Below, piece by piece: positions 53,409-61,938 of a stretch of 64,000 nt of DNA. Position numbers and translations under genes: made by a program. The stretch covers positions 4,154,001 through 4,218,000 of the forward strand of contig OZ244893.1 of NCBI GenBank assembly GCA_965221485.1. The letters run 5' to 3'. The notes below the pieces were generated by a model. It did no database searches. It was not told the origin of the DNA and was given only the letters and a program-made list of their open reading frames with translations. Within the stretch, counting starts at the first letter, position 1; every line of letters starts with the position of its first letter. The stretch is from JAJEBT01 sp965221485 (lineage in GTDB: Bacteria; Pseudomonadota; Alphaproteobacteria; MPNO01; UBA830).

Positions 53409-55151
53409 TCAGTTGGGGACTGTGACCCTGACTTCAATCAGTGCCTGGCGGCGTTCCTTGCGAATGACTTCGATCGCGCGATCCAGAGCAGCTGGCAGAT
53501 CAATCCCTTTCTCCACGCGCTCTGCATGAGCGCGACTCGCTTCCGCTATCTTCTGGAAGTCAGGCAGCGGCTCAAGCGAAGTGATGGGCAAGGTGTTCAT
53601 ACGTGGCGAGCGGCCATCAGGATAAACGTTGCGTGCGGCTCGTCGGACCGCGTTCCAGATACCGTTATTCATGATCACCGTGAGGATGGGAAGATCCAGG
53701 GCTTCGGCCACCTGGTGACAGGCTACGGGATTGGCGAACATGTATGAGCCATCACCGATACAGGCGACGGTGAGGCGTTCCCGGTTCGCGAGCGAGGCAC
53801 CCAGTGCTGCCGGCATCCCCCATCCGAGCCCGCCCGACATGGGGGCACTGAAGAAACGGTTGGGCCCGTTCAGGGACATGAAGGCAGCATTGACGCCGAG
53901 TTCGCTGAAGACGACGCCGTCGTCACCCAGGACTTCCGAGAGACATTGGCTGACAAAGGCGGGTGTCATCGGAGAGCCGCCTCCTGCTTCCGCCCGCTGC
54001 ATGGCGTCAGCCCGGCGGGTAGCGTTGAGCCTGATAATTTCCTCGCAACGGGCTTGCTGCTGCGCACCAGGTTTGCCGAGGGCGGTTGCGATCGCAGCAA
54101 CGGTGGCCGCGGGATCACCGGTAATCGCCAGATCGTTGCGGAAGCTGCGCATCGGCATCTCCCGGAACAGGGGATCAGGGCCGACATGGATCACCCTCGC
54201 GTTTTCAGCAAGGCGGTGATTGCGCTGGATCCAGGGAACCTGCGAATGGATGACGAGTACTGCGTCCGCTTTTTCAATCCAGGGCGCTACATCGTAGCCA
54301 CCCTGCATCGGATCTGATGTGGGCATGATATTACGCAATACGTGACTTTCGACGACCGGAGCTGCCGCGCATCGGGCGAGATCGGAAAGAACCTCGCCAA
54401 GCCGACCTTCGGGATCGCTGCGTTGGGCAATGATGAGAGGATTGCGTGCGTCTGCGAGCCATTCGGCCGCTGTTGCCACCGCGGTGGGATCAGGCTGGGC
54501 CGGCGTGGGAACGGACTGTGTAGGAATTTCGGGAGCCCCATGGGCAGACAGGGTTTCAGCGAGCGGTTCGCGCGGCAATGCCAGAAAGACAGGCCCTCGG
54601 GGTTCCGTCATGGCGATGGCCAGCCCGCGGTCTACCAGGGGTATGACCTGGTCCGGGTATCGCAGTTCGTAGTCCCATTTCGTCACTTCCCGCACCATGG
54701 CAGACTGATCCCGCATTTCCTGTCCATAATGAATAGGTGCCATGCGTGCGCCGCGGCGGTCGAATTCGGTGAGGGGCGTACGACCTGCCATCATGAAGAT
54801 CGGAATCCGTTCACTGGCAGCGTTGATGAGCCCCATGACGGAATTGGCGAGGCCGACATTGACATGGACCATGACCGCCTGCGGCTTGCCGGTTACCAGA
54901 TAGTAACCGTGGGCCATCGCTACGGCTGCGGTCTCGTGCGGAATGACGAGAGGGACCGGCATGGGCGAATTCCTGAGTGCGCCCTGGGCGTAACTCTCGA
55001 TTATGGGTGCGAAATCGGTTCCGGCATTGGCAAAGAGGTATTCAACTCCGTTCTGTCTCAGCCGCATGAGCAGGGCGTCAGCAGCCGTCTGGTCTGCCGG
55101 GCTGTCCACTTCAGGAGCCTCGCTGGTCCGGGTCATCTCGGAAGTTGCCAT
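53409..55151 (-). CDS. Thiamine-diphosphate-dependent enzyme, benzoylformate decarboxylase/acetolactate synthase-like
   Basis: A 580-residue TPP enzyme with three domains. The activating glutamate is in PLVIPHETAAVAMAHGYYL, and the complete cofactor motif is GDGSYMFANPVACHQVAEAL with closing VIMNN. VNVGLANSVMGLINAASERI is typical of 2-keto acid decarboxylase or lyase members of the group. It is the most upstream gene of the minus-strand catabolic series, 140 bp before the SDR. It may decarboxylate or cleave a keto acid from ring fission. A biosynthetic role is unlikely in this setting. Confidence 0.88.
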   Translation of the reverse strand: MATSEMTRTSEAPEVDSPADQTAADALLMRLRQNGVEYLFANAGTDFAPIIESYAQGALRNSPMPVPLVIPHETAAVAMAHGYYLVTGKPQAVMVHVNVGLANSVMGLINAASERIPIFMMAGRTPLTEFDRRGARMAPIHYGQEMRDQSAMVREVTKWDYELRYPDQVIPLVDRGLAIAMTEPRGPVFLALPREPLAETLSAHGAPEIPTQSVPTPAQPDPTAVATAAEWLADARNPLIIAQRSDPEGRLGEVLSDLARCAAAPVVESHVLRNIMPTSDPMQGGYDVAPWIEKADAVLVIHSQVPWIQRNHRLAENARVIHVGPDPLFREMPMRSFRNDLAITGDPAATVAAIATALGKPGAQQQARCEEIIRLNATRRADAMQRAEAGGGSPMTPAFVSQCLSEVLGDDGVVFSELGVNAAFMSLNGPNRFFSAPMSGGLGWGMPAALGASLANRERLTVACIGDGSYMFANPVACHQVAEALDLPILTVIMNNGIWNAVRRAARNVYPDGRSPRMNTLPITSLEPLPDFQKIAEASRAHAERVEKGIDLPAALDRAIEVIRKERRQALIEVRVTVPN

Positions 55152-56099
55152 TCTTTCCCTCCCTTGTCTGTTCGCGTGTTCCGTTTCAGATTCTTCCTCA
55201 CGATACGATCCTGTTGAACTGGTTTCCAGTTTTGCAGCGAACTGCCGGGACGGTAGCCGGCAGTGGTACAGTTCGACGGAATGATGGCCGGATACCAGAT
55301 TGCGCCATGAAGGTCAGAAGGCGGGACCGCTGTTCGAAAGGGTGGAGCGCCTTGACTTCCTCCTTGTTCCCCGAGGATTGCGCCAGCGCGGTTTTGTGGT
55401 TGGCCCGATGGGTCATGTAAAGGGTGTCGAGGCTGCGGCATCGATTGCAAGGAGATAGTCGGTGGCATCGTTCATGACGATCTTGCATCCTCCATGCTTA
55501 CCGGAGAATTCCCTGACGGCAAGGAACTGATGCGGTCGTCACACTCGTTCCCATCCGCCATCCTTTTGCCGGGTCGGTTTCAGGATCGCTCTTTTCGAGG
55601 CCTGTCCAGCGTTGACTCGCAGTCTGGCCGGAATGGTCACCCGGCCGCTCACATGCAACCTTCTGACACCGCGGTGTTTCCGTCATTTGATGACTTTCAT
55701 CAACCACAACGGCTGCTGGCGAGCGAAGTGAACTTGGGCCAACGCGTTGCGCGGGCCATGGTGATCATCTTCCAATCGCAACTGATACCCCGGCGCAAGG
55801 TTCCACCACTGATCGAGTGTCAGGTCAAAGATACCTGGTCCGCGGAGGCCCGCGGACCAAACGGCAGGATTGGCCAACAAGCAGGCCTGTTAAGGGGATT
55901 TGGGAAAGTTTGTCTATTCGCAAGAAACAATGGCCCAAGGATATGGCCGTTTGCGAACGTTCGCTTGAATCCGATCGCGGTTGCTGCAAAAATTTATTCC
56001 GGACCCGTATGCAGACCGACGAGGCCGTCACAAGAGTCAATCCGTCCGGAGGCTGTCGGGTCTACAGCCGTGGAGCAACAATCGTCGTGGGAGCCCGAG
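55152..56099. other. Divergent control region between the TPP-enzyme and aldolase genes
   Basis: About 950 bp separating divergent genes. The plus-strand frame that ends in the aldolase is open from 55494, but its first 200 codons look like chance coding with no family resemblance. The minus-strand frames near 55200-55480 are in conflicting registers and may be remnants of a regulator; I cannot confirm one. Promoters for both flanking genes should be here. Confidence 0.45.
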
Positions 56100-56888
56100 G
56101 TGAACGAACGTGATGCCAGGGAAATTGCTGTACCGATCAAGCCGGAAGAAGTAGGCGCCGAAGAATGGCAGACTCGTACCGATCTGGCTGCTGCCTTTCG
56201 CGTTGCTTCGCATTTTGGCTGGAACAATACGATCCAGAACCACTTCTCAGCGCGGCTTGGCGATTGTCCTGACACCATGATCATGAATCCGAGGGGAATC
56301 GGCTGGCATGAAGTGACAGCTTCCAGCCTGATCAAGTCGGATTTCGAGGGCAATGATCTTTCGGAGAGCCCCCTCACGCTCGCGCCCGCGGGGCGCAACT
56401 TTCATAGTGCGATATTCCGATTGCGATCAGACATAAACTGCGTTCTCCATGTTCACCCGATGGCCGGTGTTGTGGTTTCCGCGCTCGACGAGCCGTTGCT
56501 GCCGATTGATCAGAGTTCGGCCATGCTTTGGGGCAAAGTCTCCTATCATGACTATGAAGGTCTGGCTGAAGAGGCTGAGGAAGGGCCAAGAATCGTTGAG
56601 GATCTTGGGCAGAACAGGCTGATGATCATGCGAAACCATGGTTTGTTGACGGTCGGCCGGACCATCGGCGAAGCATTCGCGGGGATGCATATGCTCGTGG
56701 ATGCCTGCGAGACACAGGTTCGGGTCTTCGCAACGGGTCGGCATGTGAATGTACTTCCCGAAGATCTTTGCCGACGCGTGCAGGAACAGGTGGCCCGACG
56801 AGGCAATAACGCGATTCCAACGGGCGGGCTTGCCTGGAAGATGTATCGCCGTCTCGCGTTTCGACTCGACCCCGACTTTCAGCACTAG
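56100..56888 (+). CDS. Class II aldolase/adducin-family protein
   Basis: About 262 residues. The zinc-binding class II aldolase core is seen as CVLHVHPMAGVVVSALDEPL and MIMRNHGLLTVGRTIGEAF, with NTIQNHFSARL near the N-terminus. These enzymes split or epimerise sugar phosphates or hydroxy-keto acids; some act on aromatic-degradation products (4-hydroxy-4-methyl-2-oxoglutarate-type or decarboxylase-like members). The start is uncertain: I use GTG 56100, which gives an aldolase-like N-terminus; GTG 56070 is equally possible. Divergent from the TPP-enzyme gene. Confidence 0.8.
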   Translation: MNERDAREIAVPIKPEEVGAEEWQTRTDLAAAFRVASHFGWNNTIQNHFSARLGDCPDTMIMNPRGIGWHEVTASSLIKSDFEGNDLSESPLTLAPAGRNFHSAIFRLRSDINCVLHVHPMAGVVVSALDEPLLPIDQSSAMLWGKVSYHDYEGLAEEAEEGPRIVEDLGQNRLMIMRNHGLLTVGRTIGEAFAGMHMLVDACETQVRVFATGRHVNVLPEDLCRRVQEQVARRGNNAIPTGGLAWKMYRRLAFRLDPDFQH

Positions 56889-56988
56889 CCAGAATTTCGG
56901 CTTGTATGCCTTGCTTTAGCACCCCATACCGGGTTGCGACCGGCAAACCCTTGCATGTCTTGTTGCGAAGAGCGTCTTTCAACCGGCG

Positions 56989-57116
56989 TTACCCGTCGTG
57001 TCCGCCGCGCAGTCTGAGCACGTCCCACCACATTTCATAGCCGACGGCAGTCAATCGCGTTTCAAGCCAGGCGATGAACTCGATATCCGCCGGACTGCGT
57101 GGCTGAACGCTGTCAT
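56989..57116 (-). pseudogene. N-terminal fragment of a TIR-domain protein
   Basis: From ATG 57116 the frame reads MTAFSHA, then after a shift PADIEFIAWLETRLTAVGYE and MWWDVLRLRGGHDG before a stop at 56989. This matches the start of bacterial TIR domains (AFISHAxxD...WLxxRLxxxGYxVWxDxxxLxGGxD), the NAD+-cleaving or scaffold domains of many anti-phage systems. The remainder of the protein is absent. It is downstream of, and on the same strand as, the broken AbiE genes. Confidence 0.55.
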
Positions 57117-57256
57117 GCCTTGGAGCTCCAGCCGCTATCTGTAGGTCAGCTGGCGGGCATAAGGCCACCGTTGACGGCCCTTTGACTTGCCAGCATGCAG
57201 AAATTACCGATCTCGCGAATGACCGTCGGCAATTCGGCTCATTGATCAGCAGCGTC

Positions 57257-58016
57257 TCACGGGCGCCGAAGGATCCATGGCTGCGCTCTTTTCGGGTCGT
57301 CCGAGAATGCAGCGGCTAAGGACGGTGGCCGCCCGGGCAGAATAGGGCTTCCGCGGCGCATAAATTTGGTGCGGAGTGCCACAGTGATGATTGCGCCATC
57401 GAAAGCGAACAGTCGTGATATCGCAAGCAGGTCGTACATTTTTTGTCTGGCTGTTTGCGAGGTCGATAGCGATCATGGCCTCAAACTCTTCGGCCACCAC
57501 GGTATCACACGGATAGACTTGAGCATGGGCGCGGGTTGATCCGGAATAACCGGGAATTCGAGCTCAGATGGACCAGGGGTAATGCCATCGCCCAATCCAA
57601 TTGGGATGACAGCGGGCCCGAAGCGCGCAGATGTAAGCAGGCCACGGCCACATACAGTGGATCGTAAAGAATTTGTTCTGTGACGATGTACTTGGCATCC
57701 GGGCTCAACCCGTCTTGCGCGACCCTCTGAACGCAGATGTCCTCGAAAATTCCAACAAAACGCTCGGCTTCGTGCTCGGCGAAGGAAAGAAGGTCAATGT
57801 CTCGCGTCATTCGAATCAGATCCTCAATCCAAGCGGCATAAGGCCTGCCGCTCTTGAGAACGAAACGGCGTCTATGAGGAGAAATGCCCAAACGGGAGAG
57901 AAGCCGTTCCCGCGCTTAGCGCGCAAGTATCCTCTGAAAATTCGCCCGGTTCGCACGGGAGATGTTAGCAGTCGTGCATATACAGAAGTGGTAATGTTCG
58001 TCACTTCACGCGCCAT
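57257..58016 (-). pseudogene. Decayed AbiEii-type nucleotidyltransferase toxin
   Basis: A broken type IV toxin gene. ATG 58016 begins MAREVTNITTSVYARLL, as in AbiEii relatives; after frame changes come ERLLSRLGISPHRRRFVLK and TRDIDLLSFAEHEAERFVGI with the nucleotidyltransferase acids (DID), then GITPGPSELEFPVIPDQPAP, VVAEEFEAMIAIDLANSQTK and MYDLLAISRLFAFDGAIITV up to the stop at 57257. At least three frameshifts are needed to join these blocks, so no functional toxin can be made. It directly follows the broken AbiEi gene, the usual order. Confidence 0.82.
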
Positions 58017-58035
58017 CGGCGACCACCGTTTCTGG

Positions 58036-58480
58036 CTAAAACCGCAGAACGGAGCAAATCCTGGTGTCCCGTGCGTATCTGACAATCTCTCCCGGCGTGG
58101 CTTTGCCCGACTTCACGAAATTGTGGAGCTCCTCCAGCACAACGTTGAGACCGACGAGCTTCCTGAAGCAAAAACAGCCCACCATAGTTTTGGCAGGGGT
58201 GAAGATCAGGACCGATACGACATTAATTAAGTGGAACTCAATGCCGAGCGAAAGCGCGCGTTCACCGAACCGCACGATACGGGTTGGAGGATTTTCAGTC
58301 CTGGGTTTCCGCGCCTTTGAGCCTATAGCGATCTAAACCCTGCTCTGCGTTTCGAGTGTCAGCTCATGGACTGGAGGGCCGAGACGAGGCAGATGACTTC
58401 TTGCGGTACGTGCTTTGCAAGATCGTTAGCGCCCCAGTCACGCTCTGGACCCGACAATCCGAGCGAGCCGACGGAAATGC
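58036..58480 (-). pseudogene. Decayed AbiEi-type antitoxin
   Basis: Remnant of the AbiE system antitoxin. In order the sequence gives LAKHVPQEVICLVSALQS, a stop, then in another frame HELTLETQSRV, a TAG, IAIGSKARKPRT, TRIVRFGERALSLGIEFH and finally FTPAKTMVGCFCFRKLVGLN with LEELHNFVKSGKATPGEIVRYAR. The last block is the diagnostic AbiEi C-terminal part. The N-terminal winged helix is largely missing. It lies between the intact vapC gene and the AbiEii remnant. Confidence 0.8.
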
Positions 58481-58510
58481 AGCTTGTGCTCGCATTCTGG
58501 CGCTGGCTGC

Positions 58511-58906
58511 TCAAGACAAGAGTGTAGCACCTTGAAGTCGCGCGGCCCTTCGATCGAACGTATAGAGGGGGTGCGCCCGGAATCTTTGTGCCGCAGCAAG
58601 GATCATTATGTCAGAGAAGTCGGCTCCGCCTTCCCGATAGCGGAATGCAGACCGAGCAACATCGTCGGAGGCTTCAATTACCAGTCCTTCGGTTGCCACG
58701 AGTTGCTGGAGGACATCGGCGATCAGGATTCGAGAAAAGCTGTAGGCTCGCTCAAGGACCCAAACGAGTTCTACGATCACCTCACGGCAAATGTAGCCCT
58801 GTCGTTCCGCGGTCAGCGAGTCCAGAAGCGCCCGGGCAGCTTCTGCCTGATTATAGTCATCTCGAACCAGATAACGGACCAGAACATTGGTGTCGAGTGC
58901 GATCAC
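58511..58906 (-). CDS. vapC: VapC-family PIN-domain ribonuclease toxin
   Basis: A 131-residue intact PIN-domain toxin. The acidic metal-binding residues are present: Asp5 in MIALDTNVLVRYLVRDD, Glu in VIVELVWVLERAYSF, Asp in GADFSDIMILAAAQ and Asp in LYTFDRRAARL. VapC toxins cleave specific RNAs, often tRNAs. The start overlaps the vapB stop (ATGA), the standard coupling of antitoxin and toxin. It is the only toxin gene in the region that looks functional. Confidence 0.92.
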   Translation of the reverse strand: MIALDTNVLVRYLVRDDYNQAEAARALLDSLTAERQGYICREVIVELVWVLERAYSFSRILIADVLQQLVATEGLVIEASDDVARSAFRYREGGADFSDIMILAAAQRFRAHPLYTFDRRAARLQGATLLS

Positions 58907-59136
58907 TCGGCTGTCGCTCCGTCTGCTGTCGCTTGGTTCATTTCCTCGACAGTCACTGATGGGCCGTCATAATCAAGCACGCCGAACAGACGGCTGATCG
59001 GCCGCACCGGCAGGATGCGAACCTCTCCGTCAGCTATGACATAGCGCACGCGGTCCCCTGCTTGCACTCCAAGTGTTTCCCGGACGGGTTTGGGAAGTGT
59101 GGTCTGTCCCTTTTTTGACACCGAAGATTCGTGCAT
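58903..59136 (-). CDS. vapB: AbrB/SpoVT-type VapB antitoxin
   Basis: A 77-residue swapped-hairpin DNA-binding antitoxin. The AbrB core is SSVSKKGQTTLPKPVRETLG followed by VQAGDRVRYVIADGEV; the C-terminal tail (LDYDGPSVTVEEMNQATAD) would wrap VapC. ATG 59136 gives the family N-terminus; the frame is open further into the operator. A perfect palindrome lies 42 bp upstream and is the likely autoregulatory site. Confidence 0.9.
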   Translation of the reverse strand: MHESSVSKKGQTTLPKPVRETLGVQAGDRVRYVIADGEVRILPVRPISRLFGVLDYDGPSVTVEEMNQATADGATAE

Positions 59137-59177
59137 GGCACTCTGCCCCTTTTCATATTTTTCTTTACAAGAAACAT

Positions 59178-59209
59178 TTTGCATTACAATTTGCAAATTG
59201 TAATGCAAA
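59178..59209. promoter_or_regulatory. Perfect 32-bp palindrome upstream of vapBC (putative operator)
   Basis: Arms tttgcattacaattt (59178-59192) and aaattgtaatgcaaa (59195-59209) are exact reverse complements around a central GC. It lies 42 bp upstream of vapB in AT-rich sequence, the expected position for the autorepression site of a VapBC complex. No T-run follows, so it is not a typical terminator. Confidence 0.85.
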
Positions 59210-59226
59210 TTTTCAAAAACCGTACC

Positions 59227-59471
59227 CTATTGCGAAGTCTCGAAGCGGTAAAATTGCGGGGTGATGGTAGCCCATCCTCGGATGACCATGGACCGGATTC
59301 GCTCCAGTTCAGAGATGAGACGGCTCCACGCTTCGGCAAGGATTGTATCCACATCTTCTCCCGTTTCGAACATCGGATCGCCGAGAGTATCGGAGTTCAG
59401 AAACTGGAACGGTGGCTCCATGGAATTTCGTTCCGGGCTGAAGGGTGACAGATGGGCCAGGGTCAGGTGAG
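59227..59471 (-). pseudogene. C-terminal remnant of an IS630-family transposase
   Basis: A single frame reads LTLAHLSPFSPERNSMEPPF, then FETGEDVDTILAEAWSRLIS and ERIRSMVIRGWATI to a stop at 59227. This corresponds to the end of IS630-type transposases, where LPxxSPELNPxENxW carries the last catalytic acid of the DDE triad. Here ELNP has become ERNS while the Glu remains. Everything N-terminal is missing and no terminal repeats were found. Confidence 0.7.
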
Positions 59472-59719
59472 ACGAAATAACGAGAACCCGGAAACTGTGC
59501 CATCACTAACAATGAAATTGGTCGGTGACCGTATCATGCGGTGACGTCTGCCCGTTCAGAAGACCAATACCGAACCGTTTTCCGTTATCTCTTAACGGTT
59601 TCTCTGGTGTCGGCCCATTCCCGGTCAATTGATGATTTCGAACGCCTTTTTTGTCCGCTGTCCCAGTCCGGAATGAACAGGGTTGTTGCATGTTTCGCCG
59701 GTTCCCGGAAAACGTCTCG
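59472..59719. other. Short interval downstream of the SDR gene
   Basis: About 250 bp without a recognised gene. A weak inverted repeat (AACCGTT ... AACGGTT) near 59574-59602 lacks a T-run, so I do not call it a terminator. Confidence 0.4.
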
Positions 59720-60475
59720 CTAATTCATGGCCGAGCCGCCGTCTACGGTGAGAACCTGGCCGGTCACAAAGTCGCTTTCGGCGCTGGCAAGAAAAATACA
59801 GGCGCCAACCACATCCTCCGGCACTTCTTCTCTTCGAATGGCCCGCGTCGCCGTTCCCTCGGCAATCTGGAGACGGACATCATCGCGTGCCAGGACATTT
59901 TCGGTCATCGTTCCTCCGGGTGCCAGGGTATTGACCCGGATACCGGCGTCACCGAGTTCCCTGGCCAGTGATCGCGTGAAGGAAATGACGGCGCCCTTCG
60001 AAGTATCATAATGCAGCCGGTTGACATGCCCCTTGAGCGCACGACCAGAAGAGATATTGATGATCTTGCCGTAACCCTGCCGGATCATCTGGGGCACGAC
60101 CGCCTGTGTGCAGTTGAAAAGGCCGTTGATGTTGACATCAAGCACCCGGTCCCATTCCTCCTTGCTTATTTCCATCACAGACTTGAGGTCGATCGCAACC
60201 CACAGGGCGGCGTTGTTGACAAGGATATCGATGCGTCCAAACCGATCCAGAACCTCAGTCGCCAGGGCCGCGCAGGAGGGGGGGCTTGTGACGTCCGTAC
60301 TCACGTATTGAACGGTTCCCCCTTTCGCTTCTATTTCTGTAACCAGACTGTCCGCAGATACGATATCGGCGATGACAACATTGGCGCCCTCGGCTGCAAA
60401 TCCTCGGGCATAGGCGGCGCCAAGGCCCCGTGATCCACCGGTGATAATGGAGGTTCTTCCGTCCAGTCTGGCCAT
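59720..60475 (-). CDS. Short-chain dehydrogenase/reductase
   Basis: A 251-residue classical SDR. TGGSRGLGAAYARGFA is the dinucleotide motif, NNAALW follows, and the catalytic residues are in INISSGRALKGHVNRLHYDT with YDTSK. Asp in VVIADIV suggests NAD. The family start MARLDGRTSIITGG sets ATG 60475. It lies 13 bp after the amidase gene on the same strand, so the two are probably cotranscribed. It is a paralogue of the SDR at 52509. Confidence 0.9.
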   Translation of the reverse strand: MARLDGRTSIITGGSRGLGAAYARGFAAEGANVVIADIVSADSLVTEIEAKGGTVQYVSTDVTSPPSCAALATEVLDRFGRIDILVNNAALWVAIDLKSVMEISKEEWDRVLDVNINGLFNCTQAVVPQMIRQGYGKIINISSGRALKGHVNRLHYDTSKGAVISFTRSLARELGDAGIRVNTLAPGGTMTENVLARDDVRLQIAEGTATRAIRREEVPEDVVGACIFLASAESDFVTGQVLTVDGGSAMN

Positions 60476-60488
60476 GTGACGGGTCTCC

Positions 60489-61853
60489 CTAAATTCCGAA
60501 ATGTTCTTCTGCGATCCAGCGGCCCACAGCGAGCAGTCTCTCGTCACCGTCGAACTGGCCAAGAATCTGCACACCCACCGGAACACTCTCCACCTGGAGC
60601 AAAGGAAGGGAAATGGCCGGAGCCCCCAGTACGGACGAGCCTTCGTTGAACACGGCGCTCCCCTGGTCCATGCCCACCGGGCCCGGACCCGGCGATGACA
60701 GCGTAATGAACGCGTCGGCGCGGGCTGCCAGTTGTCGGTGCAGGTCGCGAATGCGAGCGCGGCGATTCAGTGCCTCGCGATATTCGGATTGACCCAGGCC
60801 CTCGGCCTCGGCCAGACCGCGCAGCAGACGGGGCGGTATCTTTTCCGGAAAACGCTCCTTGTACTGCAGAAGAGGCCAGCGAAACTCGAATCGGTACAGC
60901 GTGCGCCACAACTCGGGCATTTCCTCGAATAATTGCTCGTAGGCTTCAATTCCCGGATCATCATTTCGATCGTAAATCTCGACGCCGGTGTCCCTGAGAT
61001 CGGTGATAAAGGTTCCAAAGGAAGACCGGGTGGCTTCATCCGTTTGCTGCCAGCCAGCTGTGTCGAGACGGATCAGCCGGGCGGGACGGTGGGGAGCCGG
61101 CGGATGGCTTCCACCAAATAGACCTGGATGACCGGGATCACCACCGGCAATACGCGCGATGTGACGGGCAGTGATCCAGACATCCGAGAGTGAGCCAGCG
61201 AAGACACCGATATGATCCATGCTGTCGGCTGCGGAAAAAACCCCCTGGCGGTTGATGGCGCCATAGGTGCCCTTGAGAGCATAGCTTCCGCAGAAGCTGG
61301 CCGGGCGGATGGTCGATCCACGCGCATGTGTTCCCAGCGCTGCCGGAATGGTTCCGGCGCCGACCGCAGCTGCGGTCCCGGATGATGATCCACCGGGCGT
61401 CCGGCGGGTATCATGCGGATTGCGGGTGCGGGCCGGGTCGCCACCACCGAGGGTGACGGTGACGGTTTTGCCGACGATGACGGCACCACCCCGGCGCAGG
61501 GCATCCACGGCGGCGGCATCACGGACCGGCTGGTGTCCGCGAAAGATCTCGGAGCCGAATTCAGTCGGAAGATCGAATGTCTCCATCAGGTCCTTGATTC
61601 CGACCGGAAGGCCATCAATGGGGGACATCGGGGTCCCGTGCCGATAGCGTTCCGTTGCGAGATCGGCGGCTCGCCGCGCGCCTTTGCGATCGATCACTTC
61701 CCATGCCATGACCTTGTCCTCGATCGCGTCAATCCGCTCCAGGCAGCGCTCGAGGAAAGCACGCGGTGAATCAGAGCCGTCGCGGAAGGCCGCGACAGAC
61801 TCGTGGAACCGCATCAATGAATGCGCTCTGGGGTCATAATGTGGGTTGCCCAT
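60489..61853 (-). CDS. Amidase signature family hydrolase
   Basis: A 454-residue amidase-signature enzyme. The Ser-cisSer-Lys triad can be traced: Lys in PVGIKDLMETFDLPTEFGS, the cis-Ser in TPGGSSSGTAAAVGAG, and the nucleophile Ser in GTHARGSTIRPASFCGSYAL. It hydrolyses an amide, nitrile-derived amide or carbamate; in the setting of N-heterocycle degradation it could act on an amide such as maleamate, though known maleamate amidases are of another family. The start 61853 gives MGNPHYDPRAHSLM; the frame is open upstream. It is divergent from the SDR at 61939. Confidence 0.88.
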   Translation of the reverse strand: MGNPHYDPRAHSLMRFHESVAAFRDGSDSPRAFLERCLERIDAIEDKVMAWEVIDRKGARRAADLATERYRHGTPMSPIDGLPVGIKDLMETFDLPTEFGSEIFRGHQPVRDAAAVDALRRGGAVIVGKTVTVTLGGGDPARTRNPHDTRRTPGGSSSGTAAAVGAGTIPAALGTHARGSTIRPASFCGSYALKGTYGAINRQGVFSAADSMDHIGVFAGSLSDVWITARHIARIAGGDPGHPGLFGGSHPPAPHRPARLIRLDTAGWQQTDEATRSSFGTFITDLRDTGVEIYDRNDDPGIEAYEQLFEEMPELWRTLYRFEFRWPLLQYKERFPEKIPPRLLRGLAEAEGLGQSEYREALNRRARIRDLHRQLAARADAFITLSSPGPGPVGMDQGSAVFNEGSSVLGAPAISLPLLQVESVPVGVQILGQFDGDERLLAVGRWIAEEHFGI

Positions 61854-61938
61854 TTCGGCATCCTGTTCCTTGTTGTGGAATTGATCAGACTTGCACAGTA
61901 TAGCGAAGGAATTCATGCCCACCGACAGGGAGAGGAAG

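Noticed and set aside
55494..56099. N-terminal 200-codon extension of the aldolase frame
   Set aside because: The family begins near 56100; the extension has no similarity to any domain and biased composition.
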